A stretch of DNA of 64,000 nucleotides, from positions 558,001 through 622,000 of the forward strand of contig NZ_CP006271.1 in assembly GCF_000737595.1 (NCBI RefSeq). The letters run 5' to 3'. Below, piece by piece: positions 7,528-19,540 of this stretch. Within the stretch, counting starts at the first letter, position 1. The number at the start of each line of letters is the position of its first letter. The translations under genes were made by a program, and so were the position numbers. A model generated the notes under the pieces. That model was given only the letters and a program-made list of their open reading frames with translations. It did no database searches and had not been told where the DNA came from. Source of the DNA: Synechococcus sp. KORDI-52 (GTDB lineage: Bacteria > Cyanobacteriota > Cyanobacteriia > PCC-6307 > Cyanobiaceae).

Positions 7528-8315
7528 CCGCGGGTGTCGAGTCGAGCTGGTGGGTGGTGACCGATCTCGATGGCACGTTGCTGGATCACAACTACGACTG
7601 GTCGCCCGCCAAAGATCTCCTCTGCCAGCTGCAACAGCGCCGGGTGCCGGTGATCCCGTGCACCAGCAAAACGGCGGAGGAAGTGCGTGGCTTCAGAGCA
7701 GAGGCGGGGCTGCATGACCCATACATTGTTGAAAACGGCGGCGCTTTGCACGGTGAAACTTCCGCCGGGGATCCTTGGGAGCTCGCTCTGGGGGTGGATT
7801 GGACGGAGCTGAAACCCCAGTTGCAGCGTCTTCAGGATGAGCTGGGTGAGCCCCTGCGTCCGTTGGATGAACTCAGCGAGGCAGAGGGTCAGCAGTTGTT
7901 AGGGCTCAGTGGTGAGTCTCTGCGCCAGGCGCAGCGGCGCTGCTTCAGTGTTCCTTTCGTTCCGCCGTCGGCGGAGGGTCGGCACCGGCTCGACGTGTTG
8001 GTGCAGCGGATGGGGCTGACCGTGGTGCAGGGCAACCGCATGGGGCATCTGCTGGGCCCAAACGTCAGCAAAGGCAAGGCCTTGGCGACCTTGAAGCGTC
8101 ATCTGGGCGCCGAGCAGGTGAAGGTTTTGGCCTTGGGGGATTCCCCCAACGATCTGCCACTGCTCGATGTAGCCGATGTGGCCGTTGTTGTTCCTGGACC
8201 GAGCGGCCCCCATGCTGAGTTGCGTTCCGGCATCGCCGCCGGGAGATTCCAGCTGGCTGCTGCCCCCCATGCCAGCGGTTGGGATGAGGCTGTGCGCCGG
8301 ATACTTCGGATCTAG
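7524..8315 (+). CDS. gpgP: Glucosyl-3-phosphoglycerate phosphatase, HAD superfamily (MPGP family)
   Basis: The 263-residue protein is a Cof/mannosyl-3-phosphoglycerate-phosphatase type HAD hydrolase. Motif I is DLDGTLLD at residues 14-21, motif II the TSK near residue 50, and motif IV GDSPNDLPLL near residue 209. It should remove the phosphate from glucosyl-3-phosphoglycerate made by GpgS, releasing glucosylglycerate. The ATG at 7524 forms an ATGA overlap with the phosphorylase stop, so the two are translationally coupled. A longer in-frame extension inside the phosphorylase gene is rejected. Substrate is inferred from the neighbours; mannosyl-3-phosphoglycerate is the alternative. Confidence 0.82.
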   Translation: MTAGVESSWWVVTDLDGTLLDHNYDWSPAKDLLCQLQQRRVPVIPCTSKTAEEVRGFRAEAGLHDPYIVENGGALHGETSAGDPWELALGVDWTELKPQLQRLQDELGEPLRPLDELSEAEGQQLLGLSGESLRQAQRRCFSVPFVPPSAEGRHRLDVLVQRMGLTVVQGNRMGHLLGPNVSKGKALATLKRHLGAEQVKVLALGDSPNDLPLLDVADVAVVVPGPSGPHAELRSGIAAGRFQLAAAPHASGWDEAVRRILRI

Positions 8316-8334
8316 GCCGTCGCTGGCCCTCGGC

Positions 8335-9147
8335 TCAATGGAGCAGGGCGTGCCATAGCTCCACTGCAGTCGTCGTTGCCGCCATGGGCTGACCGTTGTG
8401 GGATGCGATCGGACGGCAGCTGAGGCTGTTGATCAGAACGGCCTGATCGTCGGCATCGAACTCGGCCGTCAGCTCGGTTTCTACCGCAATGCCCTGGGCC
8501 AGTGCACGGCCCCGCATCACCCCTGGAAGACAGCCGCTGCTGAGGGGCGGTGTCAGCCACTGTCCGTGACGCCTAACCAGCAGATTGGCGGCCGTTCCAC
8601 AACTCATGACCCCAGCCGTGTTCAAGAGCAGAGCGTCGTCGGCTCCTTGGTCCTGCGCTTCCCTACGGGCCTGGATGGCTTGTCCGTAGGCGAAGGTTTT
8701 GCAGCGGCTCAGCCGGCTGGAGGCGTTGCGGCACTCATGGCGGCTGGTGATGGTGGTGATGGATGTAAACGTCGGCGTGCAGGGATGGAGGGTGAGCCAA
8801 AACCGGTGATGTCCTGAGGCTGGAAGACCGATTCCGCGTTGTTCCGTACTGCCACGGCTCCAGTTGAGGCGCAGGGCCCCATGGCCTTCGCTCAGCCGGT
8901 TGCGTTGAATCGCTTCCTGAAGGAGAGGTTCCACTGCGTTGCGCTGGGGTGGTGGGTCCATGCCCAGCAGCGCAGCACTGTTGGTCCATCGCTGCAGGTG
9001 CTCCTCCAGGAGTTGCGGCTCACCGTTGCGGACCAGCACGGTTTCAAAGAGGCCATCTGCGAGGAGCAGAGCCCGGTCGTCGAGCGGAAGCTTCAGGCTT
9101 GCTGTTGTTCCCCACTGGCCGTCGAGCCAGGCAATGGATGACGTCAT
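8335..9147 (-). CDS. pabC: Aminodeoxychorismate lyase, class IV aminotransferase fold
   Basis: The 270-residue protein is a fold-type IV PLP enzyme. The PLP-binding lysine is K150 in the CKTFAYGQA segment, and the substrate loop follows with DDALLLN and the SGCLPGVMR block. In folate synthesis it releases p-aminobenzoate and pyruvate from 4-amino-4-deoxychorismate. The ATG at 9147 overlaps the pabB stop by 4 bases, which decides the start. A branched-chain or D-amino-acid transaminase is the main alternative on sequence, but the pabB neighbour supports pabC. Confidence 0.82.
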   Translation of the reverse strand: MTSSIAWLDGQWGTTASLKLPLDDRALLLADGLFETVLVRNGEPQLLEEHLQRWTNSAALLGMDPPPQRNAVEPLLQEAIQRNRLSEGHGALRLNWSRGSTEQRGIGLPASGHHRFWLTLHPCTPTFTSITTITSRHECRNASSRLSRCKTFAYGQAIQARREAQDQGADDALLLNTAGVMSCGTAANLLVRRHGQWLTPPLSSGCLPGVMRGRALAQGIAVETELTAEFDADDQAVLINSLSCRPIASHNGQPMAATTTAVELWHALLH

Positions 9148-10442
9148 GTCAGCGCCTCCAGCAGCGGCTGCAGTTTCCACATCAATTCCTCTGCTTCGCC
9201 GAGGGGATCCGAGTCGGCCACAATCCCGCAGCCGGCATGGGCCCTGAGGGTGTCGCCCTGTCGAAGCAGAGACCGAATCAAGATGTTGCTGTCGAAACTG
9301 CCATCCCAGTCGACCCGCAGCAGCGATCCGCAGTAAGGCCCCCGGCTGGTGGGCTCGAGTTCATGCAGCCGTTGGCAGGCCCGCAGTTTGGGTGCCCCGC
9401 TGATTGACCCTCCAGGCCAACAGGCTTCCAAAAGATCGACCCAACTCAACCCGGCATTCAGCTGTCCCTCCACGACCGAGGTGAGGTGATGAACGGAGGC
9501 ATAACTTTCGAGTCCCACCAGTTGGGGAACCTGAATCGAACCCGGCCTGCAGGCACGACCAAGGTCGTTGCGCAGCAAGTCGACGATCATCACGTTTTCC
9601 GCGCGGTCTTTGTCGCTGCACACGAGTTCTGCGGCAAGGTTTGCGTCGTGTTCAGGCTTGGCATGGCGCGGTCTCGTGCCTTTGATCGGTCGGGTTTGCA
9701 CGGCTCCCTGGGCACTTACCTGCAGAAATCGTTCCGGTGAAGATGACATCAACGCTTCGTTCTGGTCGCTGATGATCAGTCCTGCAAAAGGAGCTGGACA
9801 GGTGTTTCTCAGGGTGAGAAACAGTTCCAAAACACTGCTTCCCTCGGGCCAGGCTGTGCTGCAACACGCCGTGAGATTGGCTTGGAAGAGATCGCCTGCT
9901 GCGATCAGTTCACGGATGTGCCGCACGCCTGCGGCGTACTGATCTGTTGTGGTGTGGTGACGCCATGCCTCGAGAGGGATGGCGGCGGGCTTGCCCGTGG
10001 GTGGCTGAGTGCGAGGAACCAAGTGTTGGGTCAGGTTCTCCAGAGCCTTGGTGCTGGAGCCTTCGATCCATACCCTGCGTCGCTGGAGATCGAAGCGCAG
10101 CACCGGATCGTGGCGGGCGATCCAAAGCGTGGCCATGCCATCGCTAGCCCAGGGATTTCCCGGTTCCACCCATGCGGCGGCTTCATAGCTCAGCCAGCCG
10201 CACCAATGCCCTGGGGGCAGCCCACGCAGGGCCTCGAAGGGATTGGTCGCTCCTGGTTCCCAGGGGAGGCCGCGACAGCAGATGATCTCCTGAGGGGCGG
10301 CAGCCAGGGTGGCCCATCGCCCCAGCTGGCTTCCGTCGCCATCCAGCCAGACCAGGCCCTGTTCCCCATAGGCATGGGCCAGTTGGCGGGCCAGGGCTAT
10401 GGGCTCCTGCCAGGGCAGGTCAAGCCGCTTCGGGCTGATCAT
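9144..10442 (-). CDS. pabB: Aminodeoxychorismate synthase component I
   Basis: The 432-residue protein has the chorismate-binding domain of PabB/TrpE, with PIKGTRPR near residue 260 and GSISGAPK near residue 347. It is shorter than typical TrpE and is followed by pabC, so it is read as PabB, which aminates chorismate at C4 using ammonia from a glutaminase partner that is not in this window. ATGA overlaps join it to queC upstream and pabC downstream. Cytosolic; the product feeds folate synthesis. Confidence 0.85.
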   Translation of the reverse strand: MISPKRLDLPWQEPIALARQLAHAYGEQGLVWLDGDGSQLGRWATLAAAPQEIICCRGLPWEPGATNPFEALRGLPPGHWCGWLSYEAAAWVEPGNPWASDGMATLWIARHDPVLRFDLQRRRVWIEGSSTKALENLTQHLVPRTQPPTGKPAAIPLEAWRHHTTTDQYAAGVRHIRELIAAGDLFQANLTACCSTAWPEGSSVLELFLTLRNTCPAPFAGLIISDQNEALMSSSPERFLQVSAQGAVQTRPIKGTRPRHAKPEHDANLAAELVCSDKDRAENVMIVDLLRNDLGRACRPGSIQVPQLVGLESYASVHHLTSVVEGQLNAGLSWVDLLEACWPGGSISGAPKLRACQRLHELEPTSRGPYCGSLLRVDWDGSFDSNILIRSLLRQGDTLRAHAGCGIVADSDPLGEAEELMWKLQPLLEALT

Positions 10443-11119
10443 TCCATCGCCTGGCTGCAGAGGTCAGGCCGTCCTGCTTCGCGCAGTGCCGCATCGCGAA
10501 TGCGGCAACTGTCACAGACACCGCAGGGAACGGTTCCGCCGCTGTAGCAGCTCCAGGTTGTAGCGATAGGAACATCCAGGCGAAGAGCTTCCTCAACGAT
10601 GCGAACCTTGCTCCACTGCACAAGGGGCGCCCAGAGTTGGGCGCCATGACCTTCACGACCTGCCTTGCTTGCCAGGTCGGCAAGAGCTTGGAAGGCCTGG
10701 AGATAGTCAGGTCGACAGTCTGGATACCCCGAGTAGTCGATCGCATTGACACCAATGACCAAGCGTTCGGCACCACGTGCCTCAGCCAGGCTGAGGCCAA
10801 TGGAGATGAACACGGTGTTGCGCCCGGGCACATAGGTGGACGGGATGCTGCCCCCCTCAACGCCGTCGGTTGGAATTGAGATGCTGGCGTCGGTGAGGGC
10901 TGAACCCCCCCAGCTGCCCAGATTCACGGCGATGCAGTGATGCTCTGCCAAGCCAAGCCGCTGAGCGACGGCAGCGGCGGCATCCAATTCGCGGCGATGG
11001 CGCTGGCCGTAGTCGAAGGAGAGGCCGATCACGCGGTCGCCTTGCTCGACAGCAAGTGCTGCGGCTGTGGCGGAATCCAGCCCGCCGGACAGCAGAGCGA
11101 TGGCAGTGCGTTGACTCAT
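10439..11119 (-). CDS. queC: 7-cyano-7-deazaguanine (preQ0) synthase
   Basis: The 226-residue protein is QueC. The ATP-pyrophosphatase loop SGGLDS is at residues 11-16, and a C-terminal zinc-type cysteine cluster is visible (CYSGG, CGVCDSC). It converts 7-carboxy-7-deazaguanine, made by QueE, to preQ0 with ATP and ammonia. The start at 11119 is set by the ATGA overlap with the upstream oxidoreductase; ten upstream in-frame residues are rejected. queE lies about 1 kb upstream in the same direction. Confidence 0.92.
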   Translation of the reverse strand: MSQRTAIALLSGGLDSATAAALAVEQGDRVIGLSFDYGQRHRRELDAAAAVAQRLGLAEHHCIAVNLGSWGGSALTDASISIPTDGVEGGSIPSTYVPGRNTVFISIGLSLAEARGAERLVIGVNAIDYSGYPDCRPDYLQAFQALADLASKAGREGHGAQLWAPLVQWSKVRIVEEALRLDVPIATTWSCYSGGTVPCGVCDSCRIRDAALREAGRPDLCSQAME

Positions 11120-11970
11120 TTCAGGATGGTGAGTTCGTGCAGAGCGCAATAGTCCTGGTCGTCCAGCTCAGTGCCCTGCGCTTGTTCGAGCAGTGCAAGC
11201 AAACCGGAGAGTCCATGGTTTTGGAGTCCAGCGGTTGTGGCTTCCTCCAGAAAAAGGCGTAGGTCTTTACGCAGTAAGGCGGTGCTGAAGTTGGGATCGC
11301 CGTAGTGGTGATCCAGCATGCGCTGGAGTTTTTTGTCGAAGGTTGGTGCGTAGAGCGCTGAGGGCCGCAGGATCTTCAGGAAGGTTTCCACCGAAACCCC
11401 GTTCTGCTGAATCAAATGGAGGGAGAGCGAAAAGCTGTGGGTCAGGCTGGCGATCATTTGATTCAGGGCAAGCTTGGTGGCTGAGCCACTGCCCACCGGC
11501 CCGACGTGCAGCGGCTGCTCCGCGACATGCTTCAGAAGTTCCTGCTGTTGAGTGAAGGCATCGCTCTCACCACCCGCCATCACCAGCAGGGTGCCGCTCA
11601 GAGCCTGCGGCCGGCTCCCGAGAACCGGTGCCTCCAGGTAACGCCCACCTTGGTCAGCGACTTGCAGGGCGAGCTTGCGGCTTTCCTCTACGCCCATGGT
11701 CCCCATCGGGATCACCGTTGAGTCCTGCAAGGCTCCAACAGCACTGATCACGGATGCTGTCGTGGCCCCATCACGCAAGACCGTGATCAGGGTTCGGTTG
11801 TTCTGTGCAGCTTGGCTTAGATCGTTGATCGCCGTCGCTCCCTTCTTCACGAGAGGGACGAGGCGAGAGGGGTCGCGATTCCAGATGTGGACATCGAGCC
11901 CCTGCTCCAGCAATCGCGTGGCGATGGCCGATCCGAGGAGCCCTGTGCCCAGAACGCCCACTGGGGTCAT
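11116..11970 (-). CDS. NAD(P)-dependent oxidoreductase, 3-hydroxyisobutyrate dehydrogenase/GLYR family
   Basis: The 284-residue protein has a Rossmann GTGLLGSA at residues 8-15, the substrate block GTMGVEES near 93-100, a [11 protein letters not shown] block near 129-139 and a catalytic-type lysine in [11 protein letters not shown]. The family includes 3-hydroxyisobutyrate, tartronate semialdehyde and glyoxylate/succinic semialdehyde reductases. In a phototroph a glyoxylate or succinic semialdehyde reductase role is plausible, but specificity is not readable. It is translationally coupled to queC by a 4-base overlap. Confidence 0.8.
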   Translation of the reverse strand: MTPVGVLGTGLLGSAIATRLLEQGLDVHIWNRDPSRLVPLVKKGATAINDLSQAAQNNRTLITVLRDGATTASVISAVGALQDSTVIPMGTMGVEESRKLALQVADQGGRYLEAPVLGSRPQALSGTLLVMAGGESDAFTQQQELLKHVAEQPLHVGPVGSGSATKLALNQMIASLTHSFSLSLHLIQQNGVSVETFLKILRPSALYAPTFDKKLQRMLDHHYGDPNFSTALLRKDLRLFLEEATTAGLQNHGLSGLLALLEQAQGTELDDQDYCALHELTILK

Positions 11971-12052
11971 GGCTCAGGCGATCAAGTGCTTCAGTTCCAC
12001 CTCAACGTAATGGGACCATCACGAGGATCGATGGGTTGGGGCGTCCCTCTCA

Positions 12053-12670
12053 TCAGCGGATTCCAAGCCATTTGTGGCTCTGCAGGCTGAGGCGCCATTG
12101 GGTGTGTTCACGCACATGCGCTACAGCCAGTTGTTCTCCTGTGGTGCTCTCCCATCCCGGCTGGAGCAGTCGCAGGGTGTCCGTCTGACATTGCAACTCC
12201 ATTGCAGCAGCAAAGCTGATGTCTTCCGGGCCATGCACGACGACCTTCAGCTCATGGCAGGCCTGCAGGAGGTCCTTCCGCGGTGGGTTGTGGCGTTTGG
12301 GGGAGAGCGTGATCCAGTCGAAGCGTCCGCTCAGCGGATCCACCCCACTCGTTTCCAGGTGAATGGGTAGGTCAACGTGATGATCAAGGGCCTGGGTCAG
12401 GGGATCAAGGTTCTGATGGAGAGGTTCTCCACCCGTGACCACAACGAAAGCAGCTCCATTGTTTTGAGCGTTCAGAGCCAGTTGAGCCAGCGTTTCAACG
12501 TCAACGGCAGGATGCTGGTCTCGGGGCCAGGAGTGCTTCGTGTCACACCACGGACAACCAACCGTGCAGCCGGCCAAACGGATGAAGAAAGCGCTGCGTC
12601 CCGAATGATGGCCTTCCCCTTGAAGGGAATGGAACGTCTCCACCACAGGGAAGAGCGAGGCATCAGCCAT
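12053..12670 (-). CDS. queE: 7-carboxy-7-deazaguanine synthase
   Basis: The 205-residue protein is a small radical-SAM enzyme of the QueE family. It opens with FHSLQGEGHHSG and carries the cluster cysteines C35, C39 and C42 (CTVGCPWC), followed by VVTGGEPL. It ring-contracts 6-carboxytetrahydropterin to 7-carboxy-7-deazaguanine, the QueC substrate. It starts 9 bases after the pyrG stop, so pyrG and queE are likely cotranscribed. The downstream gap to the oxidoreductase-queC genes is 82 bases. Confidence 0.92.
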   Translation of the reverse strand: MADASLFPVVETFHSLQGEGHHSGRSAFFIRLAGCTVGCPWCDTKHSWPRDQHPAVDVETLAQLALNAQNNGAAFVVVTGGEPLHQNLDPLTQALDHHVDLPIHLETSGVDPLSGRFDWITLSPKRHNPPRKDLLQACHELKVVVHGPEDISFAAAMELQCQTDTLRLLQPGWESTTGEQLAVAHVREHTQWRLSLQSHKWLGIR

Positions 12671-12679
12671 GGATGGCGC

Positions 12680-14347
<1,668 letters not shown>

Positions 14348-14398
14348 TCAAACTACCTGGCGTTGGTCGTGGGCTCCAGAGCCCAGTCGGTCGATCCG

Positions 14399-14869
14399 TC
14401 AGCTGTCGAGCAGGCTGCGCAGCATCCAGGCGGTTTTTTCATGCACCTGGAGGCGTTGGGTCAAGAGGTCTGCACTGGGTTGATCGTCTGCCGCGTCAGC
14501 CAGGGCGAAGACACCGCGGGCTGTTCGTGCAACCGCTTCATGGCCCGCCACCAGCTCCCGCACCATGTCCAAGGCCGGAGGATGTTGGTCAGCTTCCGGG
14601 ATGGAGGACAAGCCCGCCAGGGTGCTGCCGCCATGGGGAGCCATCAGGCCAAGGGCTCGGATCCGCTCGGCAATTTCATCCAGTGCGGTCCAAAGCTCGG
14701 TGTACTGCTCCATGAACATCAGGTGCAGTGTGTTGAACATTGGCCCGGTCACATTCCAGTGGAAACCGTGGGTTTTTCCGTACAACACATAGGTATCCGC
14801 CAAAAGCCTGCTGAGACCATCGGCGATGGTGTCGCGCTGTTCTTGGGAAAGACCAATGTCGATGTCCAT
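14399..14869 (-). CDS. dps: Dps-family ferritin-like DNA-binding/iron-storage protein
   Basis: The 156-residue protein shows the Dps pattern [17 protein letters not shown] at about residues 33-49, with the inter-subunit ferroxidase ligands H37, D64 and E68 ([15 protein letters not shown]). Dps dodecamers oxidise and store iron with hydrogen peroxide. An ATG at 14869 is preceded by an in-frame GTG at 14872; the ATG is preferred. The stop lies 69 bases before pyrG, and the sigma-factor gene ends 23 bases upstream. Confidence 0.88.
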   Translation of the reverse strand: MDIDIGLSQEQRDTIADGLSRLLADTYVLYGKTHGFHWNVTGPMFNTLHLMFMEQYTELWTALDEIAERIRALGLMAPHGGSTLAGLSSIPEADQHPPALDMVRELVAGHEAVARTARGVFALADAADDQPSADLLTQRLQVHEKTAWMLRSLLDS

Positions 14870-14892
14870 CACTTGTGACTCGTTTCGTTGGT

Positions 14893-16026
14893 TCAGGAAT
14901 CAAGGCCCTGGATGTAATCCCGGACCTTGATGCGCCGTTGCGGTTGTCTCAGTTTGAGCAGGGCGCGGGTTTCGATCTGACGAACGCGCTCCCTGGACAG
15001 TTTGAGTTCTTCTCCGATCTGGGCCAAGGTCTGGGGGATGTCATCTTCCAGGCCGAAACGTCTCCGCAGGACAGCGGCCTCCCGACTGGTGAGTTCATCC
15101 AAGAGATCCTCCAGGTCGTTGTGGAGTTCGTCGTGGGTCAGGGTTTGTTCAGGGGTGGCATGGCCGTCTTCAATGAGATCCCCGAGCTGGGTGTCCTGTT
15201 CGCGGCCGACGCGGGTGTCCAGAGACACCGAGCGGGGCACACGGGCCAGGGTCTGGCGCACGGTGTCCTCACTGATGCCCAGTTCTCGAGCCAGATCTGC
15301 GATGGAGGCGATGCGACCTTCGTTGCTCGCAATCTCCTGCTGAACCCGTTTGATCCGGTTGAGTTTTTCGGTGACGTGGACGGGCAAGCGGATGGTGCGG
15401 CTCTGGGTGGCGATGGCCCTGGTGATGCCCTGTCGGATCCACCAGTAGGCGTAGGTGCTGAACCGGAAGCCGCGGGTGGGATCGAATTTTTCCACCGCCC
15501 GTTCCAGCCCGAGTGTCCCTTCCTGCACCAGGTCCAGGAGTTCCATGCCCCGCTGCTGGTACTTCTTGGCCACCGCCACCACCAGCCGCAGATTGGCCTG
15601 AATCATGTGGTCCTTGGCCCGCCGACCGTTGCGGAGTGCCAGTCGCAGGTCTTTGGCCTCCAGTTGAGCCTGCTCAGCCCAGATCTGATACCCCCGGTCG
15701 ATCCGCTGTTGTAGCTCCTGCATGGGCAGTCCGGCCGCCCTGGCCCATTCCTGCTTTGTAGGCCAGTGGCTGTGTTGATTCGCTTCCCGGCGTTGCAGTT
15801 CTTCGAGACGATGCAGTTCCCCGATGGCTGCGTGGCTGTTGGCCAGATCCCGTTGCTGCATCAGCAGTGCTTCGCGGCGCTGCACCAGACGGGCCAGGGT
15901 GACCTCCTCTTCGTTGGTGAGCAGGTCGACCCTGCCGATGTCCTGCAGATAAAGCCGCAACAAATCCGTCGTACCGCTGCTGCGGCGCTCACGGGTCCCC
16001 CCTGTCCGTCGGGGCTTGCTGGGCAA
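14893..16026 (-). CDS. RNA polymerase sigma factor, group 2 sigma70 type
   Basis: The protein carries region 1.2 ([22 protein letters not shown]), region 2 with the [16 protein letters not shown] and [11 protein letters not shown] blocks, and regions 3 and 4 ending in a helix-turn-helix ([10 protein letters not shown]). It lacks the long acidic N-terminus of the primary sigma, so it is a group 2 (SigB/C/D/E-like) factor. The longest frame would begin inside aspS. I prefer a TTG at 16026, preceded by CGAGG, which yields 377 residues beginning with a basic PSKPRRTGG segment. The start is uncertain; the product is not. Confidence 0.88.
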   Translation of the reverse strand: MPSKPRRTGGTRERRSSGTTDLLRLYLQDIGRVDLLTNEEEVTLARLVQRREALLMQQRDLANSHAAIGELHRLEELQRREANQHSHWPTKQEWARAAGLPMQELQQRIDRGYQIWAEQAQLEAKDLRLALRNGRRAKDHMIQANLRLVVAVAKKYQQRGMELLDLVQEGTLGLERAVEKFDPTRGFRFSTYAYWWIRQGITRAIATQSRTIRLPVHVTEKLNRIKRVQQEIASNEGRIASIADLARELGISEDTVRQTLARVPRSVSLDTRVGREQDTQLGDLIEDGHATPEQTLTHDELHNDLEDLLDELTSREAAVLRRRFGLEDDIPQTLAQIGEELKLSRERVRQIETRALLKLRQPQRRIKVRDYIQGLDS

Positions 16027-16129
16027 AAGCTGGCCTCGGTGAAGTCCAACTTCAGGGTTCCTCGCCGTCGACCTCAGTGCGACAAATGCGCTGATTCCCT
16101 TCGGGATCTGCTTCGGGCTGCTGCAGAGG

Positions 16130-17959
16130 TCAGTCCTCCTGTTCCGGCTCGACCCATGTGCTGGCCACATGCAGTTCCTCCAGCTGTTTGTCGGCCACGC
16201 CTCCCGGGGCATTGGTCATTAGGCAGCGGGCTTGTTGGGTCTTGGGGAAGGCGATGGTGTCGCGGATCGATTCCTCCCCAGCCAGCAGCATCACCATGCG
16301 GTCCACACCGAAGGCCAGGCCGCCGTGGGGAGGTGCGCCCATATCGAGAGCGTCCATGAGGAAGCCGAACTGCTCTTGGGCCTCCTCAAGGGGCAAACCA
16401 ACCGTCTGCAACACCTGCCGCTGCAGGGCGGAGTCATGGATGCGCAGGGAGCCGCCGCCGAGCTCAAGGCCATTGAGAACGAGGTCGTAGGCCTGGGCTC
16501 GAGCGCCGGGGAGGGTGTCAGACCACTTCGACGCATCGCTGCCGAGATCCTCGGCATTGGGAGCGCAGAAGGGGTGGTGCAGGGCCTCGTATCGGTTCTC
16601 GTCGCTGTTGAACTCGAACATCGGGAAGTCCACCACCCAGAGGAAGTTCCACTGGTCGTTGTCGCAGTCGGCCTTGACCATGCCCAGCTCCTTGGCCAGG
16701 TACTGGCGCACCCGGTCGAGAGCCTTGTTCACCGTGGCGGTGTCGCCGGCGCCGAACAGCAGCAGGGTGCCGGGTTCCGCGCCGGTGCGGCTGAGCAGCT
16801 CCTGCTTCTGCTCATCGCTGAGGTTGTCCTTGATGGCGCCGATCGTGTCGATCTCACCGCCGTCGCGCACCCGGATGAAGGCCAGGCCACCGGCACCGGC
16901 TTTCTGGGCCTCGCTGAACACATCACCGCCGGGTTTGATCCGAACGTTGCTCACCGCATCGTTGCCGCCGGGCACCGCGATGCACTTCACCGCGCCGCCG
17001 GACTTCACGGCACCACTGAACACCTTGAAGCCCATGTCCTTGACGATGTCGCTCACGTTGGTGAGTTCCATGCCGTAGCGGGTGTCGGGCCGGTCGGTGC
17101 CGTAGCGCTCCATGGCGTCATGCCAGGTCATGCGGGGGAAGGGCCGCGGCAGCTCGATGCCCTTCACGGTCTTCCAGATGGCGCAGATCAGCGCTTCGTT
17201 CAGCTCGAGGATCTGCTCCTGATCCATGAAGCTCATCTCGATGTCCAGCTGGGTGAATTCCGGCTGGCGGTCGGCCCGCAGGTCTTCGTCGCGGAAACAG
17301 CGAGCCACCTGGTAGTACCGCTCGATGCCACCCACCATCAGCAGCTGCTTGAACAACTGGGGGGACTGGGGCAGGGCAAACCATTCGCCGCCGCAGACCC
17401 GGCTGGGCAGCACGTAGTCGCGGGCGCCTTCCGGCGTGGAGCGGGTCAGCACCGGGGTCTCCACCTCGATGAAGCCTGCGTCTTCCAGGAAGCGACGGGC
17501 GGCCTGGATGGTCTGGGCCCGCAGCCGCAGGTTGTCGTTCATGCGCTTGCGGCGCAGATCCAGATAGCGGTGGCGCAACCGCAGCTCCTCGCGGGTGTTT
17601 TCCTCGTCGTGCACCGACACGGGGAAGGGCAGGTTGCCTTTCACGCTGTTCAGCACAGTGATGCCGCTGGCCAGCACCTCCACGGCCCCCGTAGCCAGCT
17701 TGTCGTTCAGGGATTCGCCAGGCCGGGCCCGAACTTTTCCTTCGACCTGCAACACGGTTTCGCTGCGCAGATGCTCGGCGACGGCGAAGACGTCGGCGCC
17801 CAGATCCGGGTCCACCGTGATCTGCACCGTGCCGCTGCGGTCCCGCAGGTCGATGAAAATCACCCCACCATGATCACGACGTCGGTCCACCCAGCCGCAC
17901 AGTTGCACCTGCTGATCGATGTTCTGTTCGCGCAGGTCGCCGCAACCGTTGCTGCGCAT
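16130..17959 (-). CDS. aspS: Aspartyl-tRNA synthetase
   Basis: The 609-residue class II synthetase has an N-terminal OB fold ([24 protein letters not shown]), motif 2 around [20 protein letters not shown], the bacterial insertion domain, and motif 3 [13 protein letters not shown] near the C-terminus. It charges tRNA-Asp, and possibly tRNA-Asn in organisms using the amidotransferase route. Length is typical of bacterial AspRS. It follows gcvT by 49 bases. Confidence 0.97.
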   Translation of the reverse strand: MRSNGCGDLREQNIDQQVQLCGWVDRRRDHGGVIFIDLRDRSGTVQITVDPDLGADVFAVAEHLRSETVLQVEGKVRARPGESLNDKLATGAVEVLASGITVLNSVKGNLPFPVSVHDEENTREELRLRHRYLDLRRKRMNDNLRLRAQTIQAARRFLEDAGFIEVETPVLTRSTPEGARDYVLPSRVCGGEWFALPQSPQLFKQLLMVGGIERYYQVARCFRDEDLRADRQPEFTQLDIEMSFMDQEQILELNEALICAIWKTVKGIELPRPFPRMTWHDAMERYGTDRPDTRYGMELTNVSDIVKDMGFKVFSGAVKSGGAVKCIAVPGGNDAVSNVRIKPGGDVFSEAQKAGAGGLAFIRVRDGGEIDTIGAIKDNLSDEQKQELLSRTGAEPGTLLLFGAGDTATVNKALDRVRQYLAKELGMVKADCDNDQWNFLWVVDFPMFEFNSDENRYEALHHPFCAPNAEDLGSDASKWSDTLPGARAQAYDLVLNGLELGGGSLRIHDSALQRQVLQTVGLPLEEAQEQFGFLMDALDMGAPPHGGLAFGVDRMVMLLAGEESIRDTIAFPKTQQARCLMTNAPGGVADKQLEELHVASTWVEPEQED

Positions 17960-18008
17960 GGGATGTCTTCACTGGAGAAAAGCGAGTTTCCCACAGCAAC
18001 GGTGTGGT

Positions 18009-19112
18009 TCAGGCCCGTTTGTAGAAGGGCTTGCGAACGACCGTTGCTGGTTGGGCCTTGCCGCGGATCTCAACGCTCAGTTCGGTGCCGAGCTTGGCGA
18101 GGGATGGGGGCACGTAGGCCAGGGCGATCGCTTCTTCCAGGGTGGGGGACCAGGTGCCGCTGGTGACGATGCCGACCGTTTCCCCGTTGTGCACAACGGG
18201 GTAGTCGTGGCGGGCAATGGCACGACCCCGCAGCTTGAGGCCCACCAGGCGTTTGGCGGGGCCGGATTCTGCCGCCTGCTCCAGCGCCTGTCGGCCGACA
18301 AAATCCATGGGCATTTCCAGGTGCACGAGCCAACCCAACCCCGCTTCGAAGGGGTTGGTTTTGTCGTTCATGTCCTGGCCGTAAAGGTGCATGGCGGCCT
18401 CCAGACGCAAGGTGTCGCGCGCCCCCAGGCCGCAGGGGGTGACTCCGCGATCGAGCAAAAGCTGCCAGAGCTTTTGCCCGTCGTTGGCGTTGAGCAGCAG
18501 CTCGGCACCGTCTTCGCCGGTGTAGCCCGTGCGAGCGCTGAACACCGCTTGGCTCAGGCCCTTGAGCTTGAGCATCCGGTGGCCGAAGCGGGGCAAGCCG
18601 CTGAGGTCTTCACCGCTCAGCTCCTGCAGCACTTCCATGGCCTCAGGGCCCTGGAGTGCGAGCAGCACCCCGCCGTTTTTGATGTCGGTCACCGTCAGGC
18701 CGGCGGGTTCCATTTGTTCACGGATCCAGGCGGTGTCACTGTCGGCGCAGGCGGCATTGATCACCAGCACAAGCGCACCCCGTTCGGTATCGATGGCACC
18801 GCAGTCGTAAACGATGAGGTCGTCGCGAATACCGCCGCGTTCGTTCAGCAGAACGGAGTAGCAGGCTTCGCCGGGACCGATGCGGTGCAGATCGCTGGGG
18901 AGCAGCCGTTGCAGCGCATTCTTGGGATTGGTGCCCTCCAGACGCAGCACTCCCATGTGGGAGATGTCGAACATGCCGACCCGTTCGCGGACGGCCTTGT
19001 GTTCCTGAATCAGGCCGCTGAACTGAACCGGCATCTCCCAGCCGGCAAACGGCACCATGCGCCCTCCGGCGCTCCGGCAGGACTCAAACAGGGGAGTGCG
19101 CTGCAGGGACAT
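18009..19112 (-). CDS. gcvT: Aminomethyltransferase, glycine cleavage T protein
   Basis: The 367-residue protein has the GcvT folate-binding fold, with FAGWEMPVQF near residue 25, FDISHMG near 48, the SARTGYTGEDGAE block and a C-terminal barrel (DYPVVHNGETVGIVTSGTWSP). It transfers the methylene group from lipoylated H protein to tetrahydrofolate. The ATG at 19112 begins the conserved MSLQRTPLF; 14 upstream in-frame residues are discarded. gcvH and gcvP lie near 58-61 kb, so the system is split. Confidence 0.95.
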   Translation of the reverse strand: MSLQRTPLFESCRSAGGRMVPFAGWEMPVQFSGLIQEHKAVRERVGMFDISHMGVLRLEGTNPKNALQRLLPSDLHRIGPGEACYSVLLNERGGIRDDLIVYDCGAIDTERGALVLVINAACADSDTAWIREQMEPAGLTVTDIKNGGVLLALQGPEAMEVLQELSGEDLSGLPRFGHRMLKLKGLSQAVFSARTGYTGEDGAELLLNANDGQKLWQLLLDRGVTPCGLGARDTLRLEAAMHLYGQDMNDKTNPFEAGLGWLVHLEMPMDFVGRQALEQAAESGPAKRLVGLKLRGRAIARHDYPVVHNGETVGIVTSGTWSPTLEEAIALAYVPPSLAKLGTELSVEIRGKAQPATVVRKPFYKRA

Positions 19113-19242
19113 GGGGGCGGCGGGTAAGAAGCGCATTCTTATGGAGGGCTTCACGATCCGGAAGGGAACCCGGAAATTTGCCCTGGCTCATGGTCCGTTT
19201 CGACGACCGTCACTAGCTTGAGCGCGTTTCCGGGGCGAGTGT

Positions 19243-19455
19243 TTGGCCACCAGCTCCTGCTGTCGCAGCTGTCAGTACTGCACCCTGCCGGCAGGTGCAA
19301 GGGGGTGGTGCCGTCTGCGCCGGTTGGAGGTGCATGCCGAGCTTGCGGATCTGATGGTCTGTCATCACTGGACCCCCCGGTCCCCCAAGCTTCCGGCTCT
19401 GCAGAGCAGCGGTGTTGGTGAGCGTCAGCTGGAACTGGATCGCGGTTTGACCTAA
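19243..19455 (+). CDS. Candidate small Cys/His-rich protein
   Basis: A frame opening with TTG at 19243 encodes 70 residues with a cysteine-rich N-terminal half: CC, CQYC and WC within the first 30 residues, then a CHHW at about residues 41-44 after a VHAELADLM helix. The spacing suggests metal binding. The C-terminal part is rich in proline, serine and glutamate. No ATG or good Shine-Dalgarno is visible, so the start is a guess. It is divergent from gcvT by 130 bases. I judge it real from its composition only. Confidence 0.45.
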   Translation: MATSSCCRSCQYCTLPAGARGWCRLRRLEVHAELADLMVCHHWTPRSPKLPALQSSGVGERQLELDRGLT

Positions 19456-19540
19456 GTCCGGGTGAACGACCTCGCTTTGCCATTGCTGATGGCCTCCACA
19501 GGATTAACGCGGGATACTGCAGCCAACCCCCGTTGTTGCT

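Noticed and set aside
16232-18166. 644-codon ORF antisense to aspS
   Set aside because: High-GC genes produce long antisense frames; the aspS sense frame has clear class II synthetase motifs.
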